The position numbers were made by a program, and so were the translations under genes. Below the pieces are notes generated by a model. That model had not been told where the DNA came from, made no database searches, and saw nothing but the letters and a program-made list of their open reading frames with translations. Of a DNA stretch of 64,000 nucleotides, positions 8,850-17,643 are shown one piece after another (within the stretch, counting starts at the first letter, position 1; each line of letters opens with the position of its first letter). Source of the stretch: Symbiodinium natans (taxonomy: Eukaryota > Sar > Dinophyceae > Suessiales > Symbiodiniaceae); assembly GCA_905221605.1 (NCBI GenBank), contig CAJNDS010001112.1, forward strand, positions 2,146,972-2,210,971, written 5' to 3'.

Positions 8850-9027
8850 AGGGTGTGTGAGTCTTTGTGTCTCAGTGAGACAAAAAACTGGCCTCGCTGT
8901 CCAGAGCCAAGTATCCAACAGGGTCATCGGCAGAGCAGTTCTCGCCATGAGGGTGCCTCTGCATGCCTGTCAAAATAGTATGGCCTCCCTACTCAAAGCA
9001 CCCACCGGAAGCCCACAGCCCTCCCGA
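8850..9027 (+). CDS. Exon, unknown protein
   Basis: Open for ~58 codons: VSLCVSVRQKTGLAVQSQVS, then GRAVLAMRVPLHACQNSMAS and LLKAPTGSPQPS, up to a CCCTAAA array. Confidence 0.45.
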
Positions 9028-9105
9028 ACCCTAAACCCTCAACCCTAAACCCTAAACCCTTTAAACTTAAACCCTCAACCCTACACCCTTTCAACTCCCT
9101 CAACC

Positions 9106-9216
9106 ATGTCTGGGGCCTTAGGAGTTTCGGTGCCGCAGTTTGGCTCTGCTCGGAAATTTGGGGGAGGGGGGTGGTGGCAAAAGAAAGTTCTGCCTTGGGA
9201 CCACATGAGCCCAAAG
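9106..9216 (+). CDS. Exon with in-frame ATG
   Basis: 37 codons: MSGALGVSVPQFGSARKFGG, then GGWWQKKVLPWDHMSPK, followed by a GTTTAGGG donor. Two other frames are partly open. Confidence 0.45.
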
Positions 9217-9540
9217 GTTTAGGGTTTAGGGTTTAGGGTTTAGGGTATGACTTTCTTTATCTGCATTACATTGGGGTTATGATTTGGGGTCTTTGGGCCC
9301 TTAGGGAGCAGACTGGTGTTGCCTCGTGCGAGCGTAGGAGAGACTAAAGGCCCTAACCCTAAACCCTACAAGCCCCTTAAAGGCCCTAGACGCCTACTAA
9401 AAGCCATAACAACCCTAAGCCCCCAAAAAGCCTCTGGGGCTTCACACCCTAAACCCTAAACCCTAAACCCTAAACCCTAAACCCTAAACCCTAAACCCTA
9501 AACCCTAAACCCTAAACCCTAAACCCTAAACCCTAAACCC

Positions 9541-9641
9541 CAGCACACCCCTGAATCGAGGTTGTGGGGCTTCCTCGCGCTCCGCAGCGGTGAGCCCTCC
9601 CGTGGCGACCGGAGCTCCCAAGCCGAAGGCGGGTTCAGGGT
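9541..9641 (+). CDS. Exon between two arrays
   Basis: QHTPESRLWGFLALRSGEPS then RGDRSSQAEGGF, between CCCTAAA (left) and TTTAGGG (right) arrays. Confidence 0.45.
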
Positions 9642-9703
9642 TTAGGGTTTAGGGTTCAGGGTTTAGGGTTTAGGGTTTAGGGTTGTGTATTTGACCAGCT
9701 AAG

Positions 9704-9817
9704 AGCATGCACGAGCAAGTTTGTGAAGGTGCTCCAGTTGCTCTTGTCCATCCGCAAGATGGGAGCTTTAAAGCAACAATCACTCTGCGGTGCTTTACTG
9801 TAACTTTGGATCCTTAG
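9704..9817 (+). CDS. Exon, likely C terminus
   Basis: Acceptor AGCTAAG. SMHEQVCEGAPVALVHPQDG, then SFKATITLRCFTVTLDP and TAG. Good composition; family unknown. Confidence 0.55.
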   Translation, partial: SMHEQVCEGAPVALVHPQDGSFKATITLRCFTVTLDP

Positions 9818-9971
9818 CCTTTTTGGGCTTACTGGGTTTCTTAATAAGGCAGCTATAAATTAAAATTTTCAGCTACCCTGCGAAGTGCAGCCAAGATCAG
9901 TCTCAGAAACTTTGGATAGTGGGGTTTACGAAAATAGGGATACGGACCGATAAGGTACCCCTCATTTCGGA

Positions 9972-10097
9972 AACCAACATATTGCTGTCCCGGATCATCG
10001 CACTCCTCAGCTGAGTTGGAGCTGCCGAGTGCTGATCTTTCTTCTGCACGCAGAAAGCTACAAGAAAGCTGCAAACGGTGAAGGCATCAATGTCTGA
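9972..10097 (+). CDS. Exon after introner K remnant
   Basis: Follows the CATTTCGGAAACC end of a K-type element (9917-9975). NQHIAVPDHRTPQLSWSCRV, then AESYKKAANGEGINV and TGA. Confidence 0.5.
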   Translation, partial: NQHIAVPDHRTPQLSWSCRVLIFLLHAESYKKAANGEGINV

Positions 10098-10133
10098 GAG
10101 GAGACCCCCCTACGACGCAATAGACCTAAAAGA

Positions 10134-10203
10134 GCCATGGGAATGAGGGAATGAGGGCCCTAGATACACCCTTGAAGGAATTACATAGGGCCCTCATTCC
10201 CTC
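10134..10203. mobile_element. Family Q palindromic element
   Basis: GGGAATGAGGGCCCT at the left is inverted as AGGGCCCTCATTCCC at the right around ~40 bp. Only one copy seen. Confidence 0.5.
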
Positions 10204-10216
10204 CTCCTCAACTAAG

Positions 10217-10321
10217 AACCAGCCAGAACAGAAGCAAACTGCCGACAGGTACCCCTACATGTGGATGACGACGACTCCGATGGACGCCTGGACATGCCAC
10301 ACCTTGCTACTCCCGGGTCTA
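10217..10321 (+). CDS. Acidic exon
   Basis: Acceptor ACTAAG. Reads CRQVPLHVDDDDSDGRLDMP then HLATPGS. A second frame is open too. Confidence 0.45.
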
Positions 10322-10369
10322 CCCTAAACCCTAAACCCTAAACCCTAAACCCTTTCGAGGTCAGCTAAG

Positions 10370-10638
10370 CGGGTGGCAAGAAAAAGAACCCTTTCGGGTT
10401 TCTGCCCAGCAAGGATCCGAATGCGGGGAGCACCATGAGCCGATGCCACTGGAGGATGTGCAAGGGGTGAAGGAAGCTTGGCTGGGTTTAGGGTTTAGGG
10501 TTTAGGGTTTAGGGTTTAGGGTTTCGGGTTTGGGGTTTAGGGTTTAGGGTTTAGGGTTTAGGGTTTAGGTTCTTGGATGTCGCCGGTGCAAGTGTCATCG
10601 AGCCAGCTGACGCACAGAGTCTGCGTTACAAAAAAAGT
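10370..10638 (+). CDS. Two exons joined across a pure heptamer intron
   Basis: Exons 10370-10480 and 10569-10638. The intron 10481-10568 starts GCTGGGTTTAGGG and otherwise is TTTAGGG/variant units up to TTTAG. Joined in phase 2 it reads EPMPLEDVQGVKEAW|FLDV and then AGASVIEPADAQSLRYKK. No domain recognised. Confidence 0.6.
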
Positions 10639-11069
10639 TTAGGGTTTTCAGGGTTTAGGTTTAGGTTCATCATGACTAATATGTAGACCGGCATCTCCGT
10701 ACAACCCTCTTGGACCAAAGCAAAGTGTCACTGCCTCATTTTGAAACCCTAAACCCTAACCCCCCAAAAAAAGGAGTGTGACGCATCTGACATGACAGGC
10801 ACATCTTGCAGAAGCCTCGCACGATGTGTTGAGTTGTTGATGCTGTAGTCAGGCAGGCAGCAACGCGCATGGTGGTCATGAGTCCTAAACCCTAAACCCT
10901 ACACCCTAAACCCTATACCCTATATACTATACCCTATAAACCCTAAACCCTATAAACCCTAAACCCCATAAACCCTAAACCACTCAGGATTTGCCGGTTA
11001 CCGCAGCGCAGGAGATGTCCCAGATTGGGTGGGGGAAGCGGGTGGCCTTGGCGCAGAACACCTTTCCCT

Positions 11070-11142
11070 ACTTGGAGGTTCATGGTATTTAGTAACCAAT
11101 TATAACTGCACTTATAACCCAAATTATAACTATATTAGGGCA
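11070..11142. mobile_element. Introner C, left half
   Basis: Nearly identical to 6178-6250 (AACTATATTAGGGCAC), then breaks off and is followed by a fragment of B (CCCAAGTATATAC, AGGTACATG) at 11190-11221. Confidence 0.75.
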
Positions 11143-11221
11143 CCTTCAAGCAAGGACCCACGCCACATACCCGGGCATATAGGACCCCTCTGTAAGGCCC
11201 AAGTATATACACAACAGGTAC

Positions 11222-11312
11222 ATGCCTTGGGGACACAGTGAACCCTAAAATTGGAGGTCATATGCCTACTAGGGTATATGACCCATAAACCCTTTTAGAG
11301 TTCATTTGGTCC
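11222..11312. mobile_element. Introner family H, copy 1
   Basis: Left CCTTGGGGACACAGTGAACC, right GTTCATTTGGTCCTCGAGG; interior palindrome around CATATG. Other copies: 14062, 15463, 17401, 43601. Confidence 0.8.
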
Positions 11313-11379
11313 TCGAGGTGGATCCTTAGGGTTTAGGGTTTAGGGTTTAGGATTTAGGGGTTTAGGGTTTAGGGTTTAG

Positions 11380-11761
11380 GGTGTGCCATCCGCGCAGGAA
11401 TGCTCCGCTACAGGATACAAGTGGCACGCGCAGATTGTGGGAGACGACTTCTTCCACAAGAGCCATGGCCTTCCCAGGGTTTAGGGTTTAGGGTTAGGGT
11501 TTAGGGTTTAGGGTTTAGGGTTTAGGGTTTAGGGTTTAGGGTTTAGGGTTTAGGGTTTAGGGTTTAGGGTTTAGGGTTTAGGGTTTAGGGTTTAGTTAGG
11601 GCTTAGGCACGGCCTGCACCAGCACTTCAGTACCCTGCCAAAACTCCCAGCCCCCTCATCCGTCCGGGTTTGAGCACGTTCTTTTGTTGAGAGCCAGTCT
11701 GTTGCAACAAGGGTTGAACAGCTCCACGATATCCAAGCGTGTGAATTCACAGTTTCCCTAA
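11380..11761 (+). CDS. Two exons spliced across a 139-nt telomeric intron
   Basis: Exons 11380-11467 and 11607-11761. The intron 11468-11606 begins GCCTTCCCAGG and is then almost entirely TTTAGGG up to GCTTAG. The phase-1 join (G codon) gives GYKWHAQIVGDDFFHKSHG, then PHPSGFEHVLLLRASLLQQG and a TAA at 11759-11761. About 80 codons in all; protein unknown. Confidence 0.6.
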
Positions 11762-11781
11762 ACCCTAAACCCTAAACCCGT

Positions 11782-12023
11782 GAAGCTCAGGAAGCACTGC
11801 ACTGCCCCTGGCTGTTTGAAAGCCTGCCGGCCCTTCCCGCACATCAAGATCTCCGACCTTCGGGCTTCTTTGGCCGCTGGGCTGTTTAGGGTTTAGGGTT
11901 TAGGGTTTAGGGTTTAGGGTTTAGGGTTTAGGGTTTAGGGTTTAGGGTTTAGGGCACAACATGTGCGCACAATCTACAACCAGTGACTTGAGAGAGCCCT
12001 GGCGCAAAAAGGGTTTAGGCTGA
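11782..12023 (+). CDS. Two exons joined across an 80-nt telomeric intron
   Basis: Exons 11782-11872 and 11953-12023. The intron 11873-11952 starts GCCGCTGGGCTG, then only TTTAGGG. Phase-1 join: EAQEALHCPWLFESLPALPA ... FFG|HNMCAQ, then DLREPWRKKGLG and TGA. The EALxxPWL string resembles the end of a protein kinase domain; too weak to name. Confidence 0.5.
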
Positions 12024-12096
12024 ACGTGTCCGGGCATACCCTTCCAAGCCTTGTCTGCTGCAAAATGGTTTTAGGGTTTATAGGGCCCAAGCTTTA

Positions 12097-12320
12097 GAAC
12101 AACGAACGGAACTTGTGAGAAGATTGAATCAACGTTTGGCACAGAAGTGGCCACGTGCCCAAATCAGAGATCCGGCCCTCAAGCAAGCAACCAATGAATG
12201 GGGAGGCTGCACATTTAGCAGTCATTTAGCAGAAGCGCGCGTGCGACATGCTGATGGACTCACAGGAGAGCGGCCTCCTTCGCCTTGCACGCGCATTCCG
12301 TTATTTGCATTATCATTATG
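12097..12320 (+). CDS. Long exon, unknown protein
   Basis: Acceptor AAGCTTTAG. About 70 codons open: LVRRLNQRLAQKWPRAQIRD, then ALKQATNEWGGCTFSSHLAE, to TGA. A second frame is open for ~34 codons. Confidence 0.45.
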
Positions 12321-12542
12321 AGTAGCAGTGCGTCGAATATCTTTACCGGGCTTCATTCCAAGACCCTCCTGACAGCCCTACACCACAAAGAAGCGTTCAG
12401 TAGTGGTGAGGTTCAGAACGAAGGTGGCAGCTGGATTCTGGCAGGACGGTGTCGTTCCCAAAGACCCCCAGTATACCCCTTCATGAAGGAACATCTCCAC
12501 TCATGGATCTCAATACGAGTTACGGACTCGATTGTTGCTTAA
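12312..12542 (+). CDS. Exon, unknown protein
   Basis: GLHSKTLLTALHHKEAFSSG then EVQNEGGSWILAGRCRSQRP, open from about 12300 to TAA at 12540. Overlaps the end of the previous exon in another frame, so one border is wrong. Confidence 0.4.
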   Translation: MIMSSSASNIFTGLHSKTLLTALHHKEAFSSGEVQNEGGSWILAGRCRSQRPPVYPFMKEHLHSWISIRVTDSIVA

Positions 12543-12544
12543 AA

Positions 12545-13045
12545 CGCTCTAAAAAGGCACCCCCCCCCCAACCGATTTACGTATGCATTCCTTGCACAAA
12601 CATTGAGACGCGAAGAATCTCGATGTTAGGAAGATTCCTGGATTGAGGAGTATTGGAGTCTCCGGGTTCATTGGGCATTAAGCCTCCAGTGTCAGGCGAC
12701 CTCTGTCTAGAAACAGTGCTACTTGTTCATGTTTACATTGTTTCTATAACTAATTTAATAATTTGGGCTATAAGCCATATGATGAGTCTCAGCCTCCCTG
12801 TCCCCGACTACCAGCTGGTATAGCAAGAGATGCCTCCCCCCCCTCCCCCAGCTCCTACTAAGCCCTACTAGGGTTCAAGGATTTTGCGGCCGCAGGACCA
12901 TTGAATGACTGGCCTGGTTTGGTTGGCCTGGAATTCGTTTCCATCACATGTAAAGCATCTTGGGAAGCAAGTTGGAACTTTTTTTTGTGCGGGGGTGTTT
13001 CCAATCGGGGGGCGGCGGGGGCGGAGGGGGCGGAGGGGGCGGAGA
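12545..13045. other. No clear gene; C-rich and G-rich runs
   Basis: Contains C9 and C7 tracts and a GGGGGCGGA minisatellite (13009-13048). Open frames on both strands at 12868-13191 are driven by this composition. Confidence 0.5.
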
Positions 13046-13245
13046 GGGGGGGGGGGTACCCTTTGTCGGGTGCCGAAAGCGCTGTCCCGAAAGGCTTTAA
13101 GGACTGATGGCTTAGCGCTCAGAGTTTCGTGGTTCAGGGGCCAAACCGTGACAAGGAGATTCGATCGCACGAGCGCATACTCTGTTCTCACGGGGCTCCA
13201 TGCATCCTTCTTGTGTTCATTTGAAGAGGCGTCTTGCCAGTAAAC
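13046..13245 (+). CDS. Exon after the G-rich minisatellite
   Basis: LCRVPKALSRKALRTDGLAL then VSWFRGQTVTRRFDRTSAYS and HASFLCSFEEASCQ, to TAA. The 5' border is uncertain. Confidence 0.45.
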
Positions 13246-13402
13246 TGCGTACCGTTGTCAACCTTAAGGCCTAACTGTTTCTGGTTTCGGGTGCGCGCCC
13301 GAATCTCTAAGCCCTTGAACGCACTTGGTGTCTTGTGCCCAGCAAAAAGCCCGGCTTCGGACCAAGGGCAAGAGCATCACAACTATCACAACCACAAATT
13401 GC

Positions 13403-13512
13403 ATGAATACTAAACACCATAAAGAATCATTAATACCAATACAGTTTGCAAGAATACTAATATTTACCAATTGTTAAACACCATCAAGAGTCATTAATAC
13501 CAATTGTCATGG
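13403..13512. repeat. Local duplication, AT-rich
   Basis: Two ~45-bp copies containing TAAACACCATnAAGAnTCAT then TAATACCAAT. No exon seen in 13245-13630. Confidence 0.7.
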
Positions 13513-13631
13513 TCAAACTGGGTTTTGGGGGCTTTAGGGCTTCATAGTCATAACAAGAATGTAGCAACATAATTTCGAGCAGACCTGATCCCTAAGTTAT
13601 TGGAGTTTAGGGTTTCGGGCTTAGGGCTTAG

Positions 13632-13958
13632 GGTAACGTGCCCGTCGCTGAGGTTCGCTCGGTGATGGGAACGGCCGTTCGACGGCTCTGGCTGCATCGC
13701 TCAGCAGATGATCATGGGCCATTGGAGGCGGCACACCTGGGTTGGCCACCTTCTCGTTTAGGGTTTAGGGTTTAGGGTTTAGGGCAGCACCCTCACCAGT
13801 GCTCCAAGTGCTGCAGGTCTATGGAGAGAGGTTTGTGGCTACAAAATTTCAGAACACCTCTGCCAAATGACTGCATAACTTTGCCAAACGTCTTGCGGAC
13901 AAACCTTCCAGCCAATAGGCTCTCAAACCCAGAACACAATCTCTCACGTCCAGACTAA
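13632..13958 (+). CDS. Two long frames separated by only 27 nt of heptamer
   Basis: Frame 13632-13755 (VPVAEVRSVMGTAVRRLWLH, then GPLEAAHLGWPPS) and frame 13783-13958 (QHPHQCSKCCRSMERGLWLQ, then LPNVLRTNLPANRLSNPEHN, to TAA). They join in phase 1 if 13756-13782 (GTTTAGGG x3, TTTAG) is removed. Read through, the array gives TAG. A 27-nt intron would be exceptional; otherwise the gene is broken here. Confidence 0.5.
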
Positions 13959-13985
13959 TTAAGCCCGAGCCCTCAAAACCCCAAC

Positions 13986-14063
13986 GTGCAACATCAGAGT
14001 TGTGGGCCTTGGGAAGGGCAAAGAGGCTCTCAGTGCTGCGCTTCTCCCCACCCTTTCCTTGGG
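13986..14063 (+). CDS. Possible exon before introner H
   Basis: ATSELWALGRAKRLSVLRFS then PPFPW, up to the left end of introner H. A second frame is open. Confidence 0.35.
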
Positions 14064-14235
14064 CATCAGATGAACCTTAAAAATCCCCCCAAAGCCCCCA
14101 ATCCCCCCAAAACCCCCGGGTTTATTTTTCATATACCATTGTGCAAACCCCTAATAGGGTTTAGGGTTTAGGGTTTAGGGCCCCCAAACCTGCCGGGTTT
14201 ATGGTTCATATACCCTAATACAAATTGTAGAGTTC
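14062..14235. mobile_element. Introner H, copy 2, with array between a ~40-bp duplication
   Basis: The left part GGCATCAGATGAACC is followed by the CCCGGGTTTATTTTTCATATA block, a TTTAGGG array (14157-14180), then the block again (GCCGGGTTTATGGTTCATAT). Confidence 0.7.
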
Positions 14236-14318
14236 TCCTGGCTGCCAAGCTACCCTCCACCAATCCACCAGCTAAAGCTCTGAAGCTTACCCGGGACTAT
14301 TCAACTACAGCCTCTTGA
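14236..14318 (+). CDS. Exon, likely C terminus
   Basis: LLAAKLPSTNPPAKALKLTR, then DYSTTAS and TGA. Confidence 0.5.
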
Positions 14319-14369
14319 CTTGGGTGTGAAACCCTAAACCCTAAACCCTAAACCCTAAACCCTAAAGGT

Positions 14370-14450
14370 AAATACAGCCCCCGAAGTCCATCCATCCTTT
14401 CCAAGCAACAGGAGCTGCGTGGGCTGTGGAGTGTAGCCTTGCACTTGTAA
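14370..14450 (+). CDS. Exon, likely C terminus
   Basis: KYSPRSPSILSKQQELRGLW, then SVALHL and TAA. Confidence 0.45.
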   Translation, partial: KYSPRSPSILSKQQELRGLWSVALHL

Positions 14451-14572
14451 CATAGTATGACGCTATTATGTTTTCATGATCATATTAGCATATGATTAGC
14501 ATTATCTTACCTTTCTGTACTGTTTTAATCCTTTTTTTAACGTATTATACCTAATATTGATTCTAACTATTG

Positions 14573-14712
14573 AAGAAGGTGCTGCAAGCCCTGTCTGACA
14601 AGACACTGCGCTCCGTCCGCCCCTGCGCTTTATTATTGAGGCTTTTTTGGGATCAGTCGTATGTTAAATTCGAGAATCCCAAAAGCCAGAAAACCCTAAA
14701 GCCCTAAACCCT
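14573..14712 (+). CDS. Exon, unknown protein
   Basis: KKVLQALSDKTLRSVRPCAL, then LLRLFWDQSYVKFENPKSQK, ending in a CCCTAAA run. AT-rich 14450-14570 before it has no exon. Confidence 0.5.
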
Positions 14713-14795
14713 CACCCAGGTTCATAAAACCCTAACCCTAAACCCTAAGCCCTAAGCCCTAAGCCTTCAGCTTCAGGGTCCACATTCTTACGCAG

Positions 14796-14955
14796 CTGCG
14801 GCCGCAAGTGCTTGGGATGTCGGTGGGGAGGGCTATATCACCATTTTTCTTTTTGTTCATATAATACCCAAGACAATATTATTATTTTTTCAGGTTCTAA
14901 GAGGAGTATAGAGGGGAGTACTGGAAGCCCGGTGTCTCTAGCGCTGGCACAATCT
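14796..14955 (+). CDS. Two exons joined across introner J
   Basis: Exons 14796-14831 and 14912-14955. Removing 14832-14911 (GC-AG) gives CGRKCLGCRWGG|GEYWKPGV and then SSAGTIYF. Contains CxxxCxxC. Continues into introner G at ~14953. Confidence 0.5.
14832..14911 (+). mobile_element. Introner family J, copy 1 (an intron)
   Basis: Starts GCTATATC, ends GAGTATAG; AGGG precedes and follows as a 4-bp duplication. The interior shares TTTTTGTTCATATAATACCC and CAGGTTCTAAG with copies at 20297 and 31754. Confidence 0.8.
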
Positions 14956-15058
14956 ACTTCGTAGCGAAAGGGGTCCACTCTACACTTCTTGGGATGCTAG
15001 AATCCCCTATAGAATTGAAAGTGTACACTTTTGGGGGCCTATGAACTCTGCAACTGCG
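14953..15058. mobile_element. Introner family G, copy 1
   Basis: Shared core: CTTGGGATGCTAGAATCCCC, then GAAAGTGTACACTTTTGGGG, ending near CTATGAACTCTGCAACT. TIR approximately CTTAGTAGCTGA / TCAGCAACTAAG. Other copies: 22052, 27880 (half), 29168 (half), 47186. An F right end (C14 tract, TATTCTAATTATG) is at 15123-15172. Confidence 0.8.
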
Positions 15059-15342
15059 AGAAAGAATAACGATTACTTGTAGCATTCCCTGATATGGTCC
15101 CTTGATAGTCATGCTATAATGACCACCCCCCCCCCCCAAAACCGTATTCTAATTATGAAGGCCCCCATATTACCCATCGCGACTTGCACAGCAAAGGTGG
15201 TACATTTCGTGCACCGTCATGGACCAGCTCCCAAGCTTCATATGGGCCTCGTTCGCTTAGGCTTGAGGGTTTAGGGTTTAGCGTTTCCCCGTCAGAGCTC
15301 GCGGGGTAAAGGCTTGATGTCAGAAGGATCTGCCTGTTGCAG

Positions 15343-15462
15343 TGCCAAAGCCCAGAGCCTTTCGTACATTTGAGCTCTATTCAACACCCCTGTTTCAGCT
15401 GCATCCTGTTTTGACGGCTATCAATGTCCTAGGGCTTACTAGGGCTAAGCGATCTTCGGCTA
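15343..15462 (+). CDS. Exon before introner H
   Basis: Acceptor GTTGCAG. PKPRAFRTFELYSTPLFQLH then PVLTAINVLGLTRAKRSSA. Next comes GCCTTGGGGACC, the GC donor inside the H terminus. Confidence 0.55.
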
Positions 15463-15573
15463 GCCTTGGGGACCAGATGAACCTTAAAGGGTTTATGTTA
15501 AAATACCCAAATCGGGATTCTTGTAGTATAGTAGGGCATATGATCCCAATGTTGGTGTTCATTTGTAAACCGT
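15463..15573. mobile_element. Introner H, copy 3
   Basis: Left GCCTTGGGGACCAGATGAAC; interior CATATG palindrome; right GGTGTTCATTTG. Confidence 0.75.
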
Positions 15574-15692
15574 AAACCCCGGGTGTGGCTGGTCTGCTTG
15601 GCGTGTGCCAAAAAAAGCCTACACACTGAACCCTAAAAGCAAAAACTGCGAAGCGTACCACAAAATCAATCCCTATTGCGCTAAGAATAGTG

Positions 15693-15790
15693 GACACCAA
15701 GATGTTGCGGAAGCTTCGATGTTCTGACTTGTTGCGAAGCCCCCTTCAAGCACTGCCCCTTCATCGCCGAAGCCGGCTGGCGGATTAGGG
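15693..15790 (+). CDS. Exon, likely C terminus
   Basis: VDTKMLRKLRCSDLLRSPLQ, then ALPLHRRSRLAD and TAG formed with the GATTAGGG start of the array. Confidence 0.45.
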
Positions 15791-15980
15791 TTTAGGGTTA
15801 GGGTTTTTAGGGTTTAGGGATTTGGGGTTTAGGGTTTAGGGTTTAGGGCTAGTCCCTAAACCCGAAACCATCCAGTCCGCACAAACAAGGCCAGGTCTCC
15901 AGTAAGCAATCTTCGCCCCCCCGCCCTACAAGCGCTAAACCCTTTTGAGTTTCGGGTTCATGGTTGAAGGCCCCGCCCAG

Positions 15981-16067
15981 AAGTTCGAAAACCAAACCTA
16001 CGAATCAGGTGTTGGTTGGTCACCCTCCTCTCCCGGCTTCTTGCACCTCAGCTGTATGGTTTCTTAG
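15981..16067 (+). CDS. Exon ending in stop
   Basis: Acceptor CGCCCAG. KFENQTYESGVGWSPSSPGF, then LHLSCMVS and TAG. Confidence 0.5.
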   Translation, partial: KFENQTYESGVGWSPSSPGFLHLSCMVS

Positions 16068-16144
16068 GGTTTAGGATGTAGGGTTCAGGGTTTAGGGCTT
16101 AGGGGTCCGGAACCCGGTATTCAAACAAAAAATGGGTTTAGGGT

Positions 16145-16336
16145 GCGAGGGTGCCTCTGCCAGGGGAAACATATGAACATTCTTGGGCCTGCGTATCCTT
16201 TATCCGTCAAGGTACAGGAGGACATGTTCCGTTTAGGGCTTCAGGGTTAGGGTCCATAACTCCGAAATATGGCCCCTTCAAGTGGTGCCGACTATTAAGC
16301 GGCCGTACTACAGCGGGGTCGCGAAAAAGACCATGA
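16145..16336 (+). CDS. Exon, unknown protein
   Basis: MPLPGETYEHSWACVSFIRQ, then GTGGHVPFRASG, continuing to a TGA after RTTAGSRKRP. A degenerate heptamer stretch inside is translated. Confidence 0.4.
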   Translation, partial: ARVPLPGETYEHSWACVSFIRQGTGGHVPFRASGLGSITPKYGPFKWCRLLSGRTTAGSRKRP

Positions 16337-16530
16337 CTTTGAGCTTTGCTCCTAAACAACCCTGCTTTTTGGCTTTTTCGGCTTTCCCAGTATAAGACCT
16401 TTACGTCTCTAGGCGGCAGTTGCAGCTTGAACTGTTAATTAGGGCTTGAGGGTTTAGGGTTTAGGGTTTCAAGCCCCCTACAGAGATCCACCCCATGAGG
16501 TCTATAAAGCCCCACGAGCAGGGTTGACAG

Positions 16531-16587
16531 GCTCTGGCACGCTGCGGGCTATGACGGAGGTCTCCTGCATGGCTCTTCCACCGTGAA
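16531..16587 (+). CDS. Short exon
   Basis: Acceptor GTTGACAG. SGTLRAMTEVSCMALPP then TGA. Confidence 0.4.
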
Positions 16588-16624
16588 GTTCGCAAGGAGC
16601 CTGTCCACATTTTCAAGACCTAGT

Positions 16625-16705
16625 TTTTTTTGGTTCTGGGTTCCCTTATACAGTAACCAACCCAAAGAAGGGTGCCCTTATCATAATCTGGAAACTGGGC
16701 TACTC
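16625..16705. mobile_element. Introner A, copy 2 (internal part)
   Basis: GTTCCCTTATACAGTAACC, then GGGTGCCCTTATCATAA, as in copy 1. The left TIR is not visible. Confidence 0.7.
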
Positions 16706-16807
16706 CCCTTATTGTGTTTTCCAGAGGATCATGTTTTAGGACTATGTTTCACAGGATTTCAAGGGCCAACTTGGACGAGGTCCTGTCGTGTACAAGGAGG
16801 GGCCCCC

Positions 16808-16900
16808 TAGTTATAAGTAGAGTAATAAATACCCTAAAATGGGTTATAATGATCCGAACTTAGGTTATAAGTCCCTTAACTATAGTTAGTACATCATGGG
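16808..16900. mobile_element. Introner C-related element
   Basis: TAGTTATAAGTAGAGTAATA inverted as TTATAAGT...AACTATAGTTAGTA. Flanked by GGAGGGGCCCCC and its inverse GGGGGCCCTCC. Confidence 0.55.
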
Positions 16901-17090
16901 GGCCCTCCTTGTATGCGGCATGCTGTGCATTCGGGGTGATGTTGGGAGAACCTCGTCGTCAGCAGCACGCGTAAGACCTGTGAGGAGCCACGAGGAAGCG
17001 TCTGGAGTCACTGCGACAAACGTACACTTCTTCACACACCGGTATGCCACCCACTCAGCATTGAGAAAATTATCCTGGGATGACGGCTAG
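16896..17090 (+). CDS. Exon, likely C terminus
   Basis: MGALLVCGMLCIRGDVGRTS, then VRSHEEASGVTATNVHFFTH and LRKLSWDDG, TAG. Starts at the right end of the C-related element. Confidence 0.5.
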   Translation: MGALLVCGMLCIRGDVGRTSSSAARVRPVRSHEEASGVTATNVHFFTHRYATHSALRKLSWDDG

Positions 17091-17118
17091 CGGCTACGCG
17101 CCTCAATGCAGAATGCAG

Positions 17119-17173
17119 TGTGAAGTACAGCGCATGGAACTGTGATGACGCTCAGAGGCAGCTTTTGCAGTGA
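17119..17173 (+). CDS. Short terminal exon
   Basis: Acceptor AATGCAG. VKYSAWNCDDAQRQLLQ, TGA. Confidence 0.45.
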
Positions 17174-17320
17174 GGCACATGTCACCCCAAACCGTAAACC
17201 CGAAACCCTAAACCCCAAAACCTAAACCCCAAACCCTAAACCCCAAGCCCCAAACCCTAAACCTTAAACCCCAAACCCTCAACCCTAAACCTTAAACCCC
17301 TAAACCCTGATAACCCTGAG

Positions 17321-17606
17321 GCCAAGGCCACGGAAGGTATCAAAGACCGGCTCATCTGGCACGGCCCCTGGGATGCATCAGTTTTAGGTCGCAGCTGTTT
17401 GCCTTGGGGACCAAAGTGAGCCTTAAAAGAGTTAGGGTGTATAGGGTTTAGGGTTTAAGGTTTAGGGTTTAGGGTTTCGGGGTATACACTTCAGTAGGGA
17501 TGATATTGCTATGTGATTCCATTTTTGGGGGTTCATTTGATTCCCAAGGCGTGGCCTACAGTGCTCATGGCAAAGTGTGCGTGGGATTGCTGTGATTGCA
17601 GGGTAG
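17321..17606 (+). CDS. Two exons joined across introner H
   Basis: Exons 17321-17400 and 17549-17606. Removing 17401-17548 (GC-AG) joins in phase 2: AKATEGIKDRLIWHGPWDAS, then VLGRSC|LRGLQCSWQSV and a TAG. Unspliced, the H element and its heptamer array bring stops. Unknown protein. Confidence 0.6.
17401..17548 (+). mobile_element. Introner H, copy 4, carrying a heptamer array
   Basis: Left GCCTTGGGGACC, right GTTCATTTGATTCCCAAG. A TTTAGGG array (17436-17480) sits inside, bordered by GTGTATA and GTATACAC. Its ends coincide with the GC and AG of the intron. Confidence 0.85.
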
Positions 17607-17643
17607 CCAAAAAGAGCCACCCTGAAACAAAGAGGCGCCCGAG

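Noticed and set aside
11782-11872. Protein kinase C-terminal lobe
   Set aside because: EALHCPWL fits, but no HRD or DFG exon was found upstream, so the exon is left unnamed.
12868-13191. 107-codon minus-strand frame
   Set aside because: Its centre is a GGGGGCGGA minisatellite read as PLRPLRP; the + strand frame downstream is more protein-like and matches neighbour orientation.
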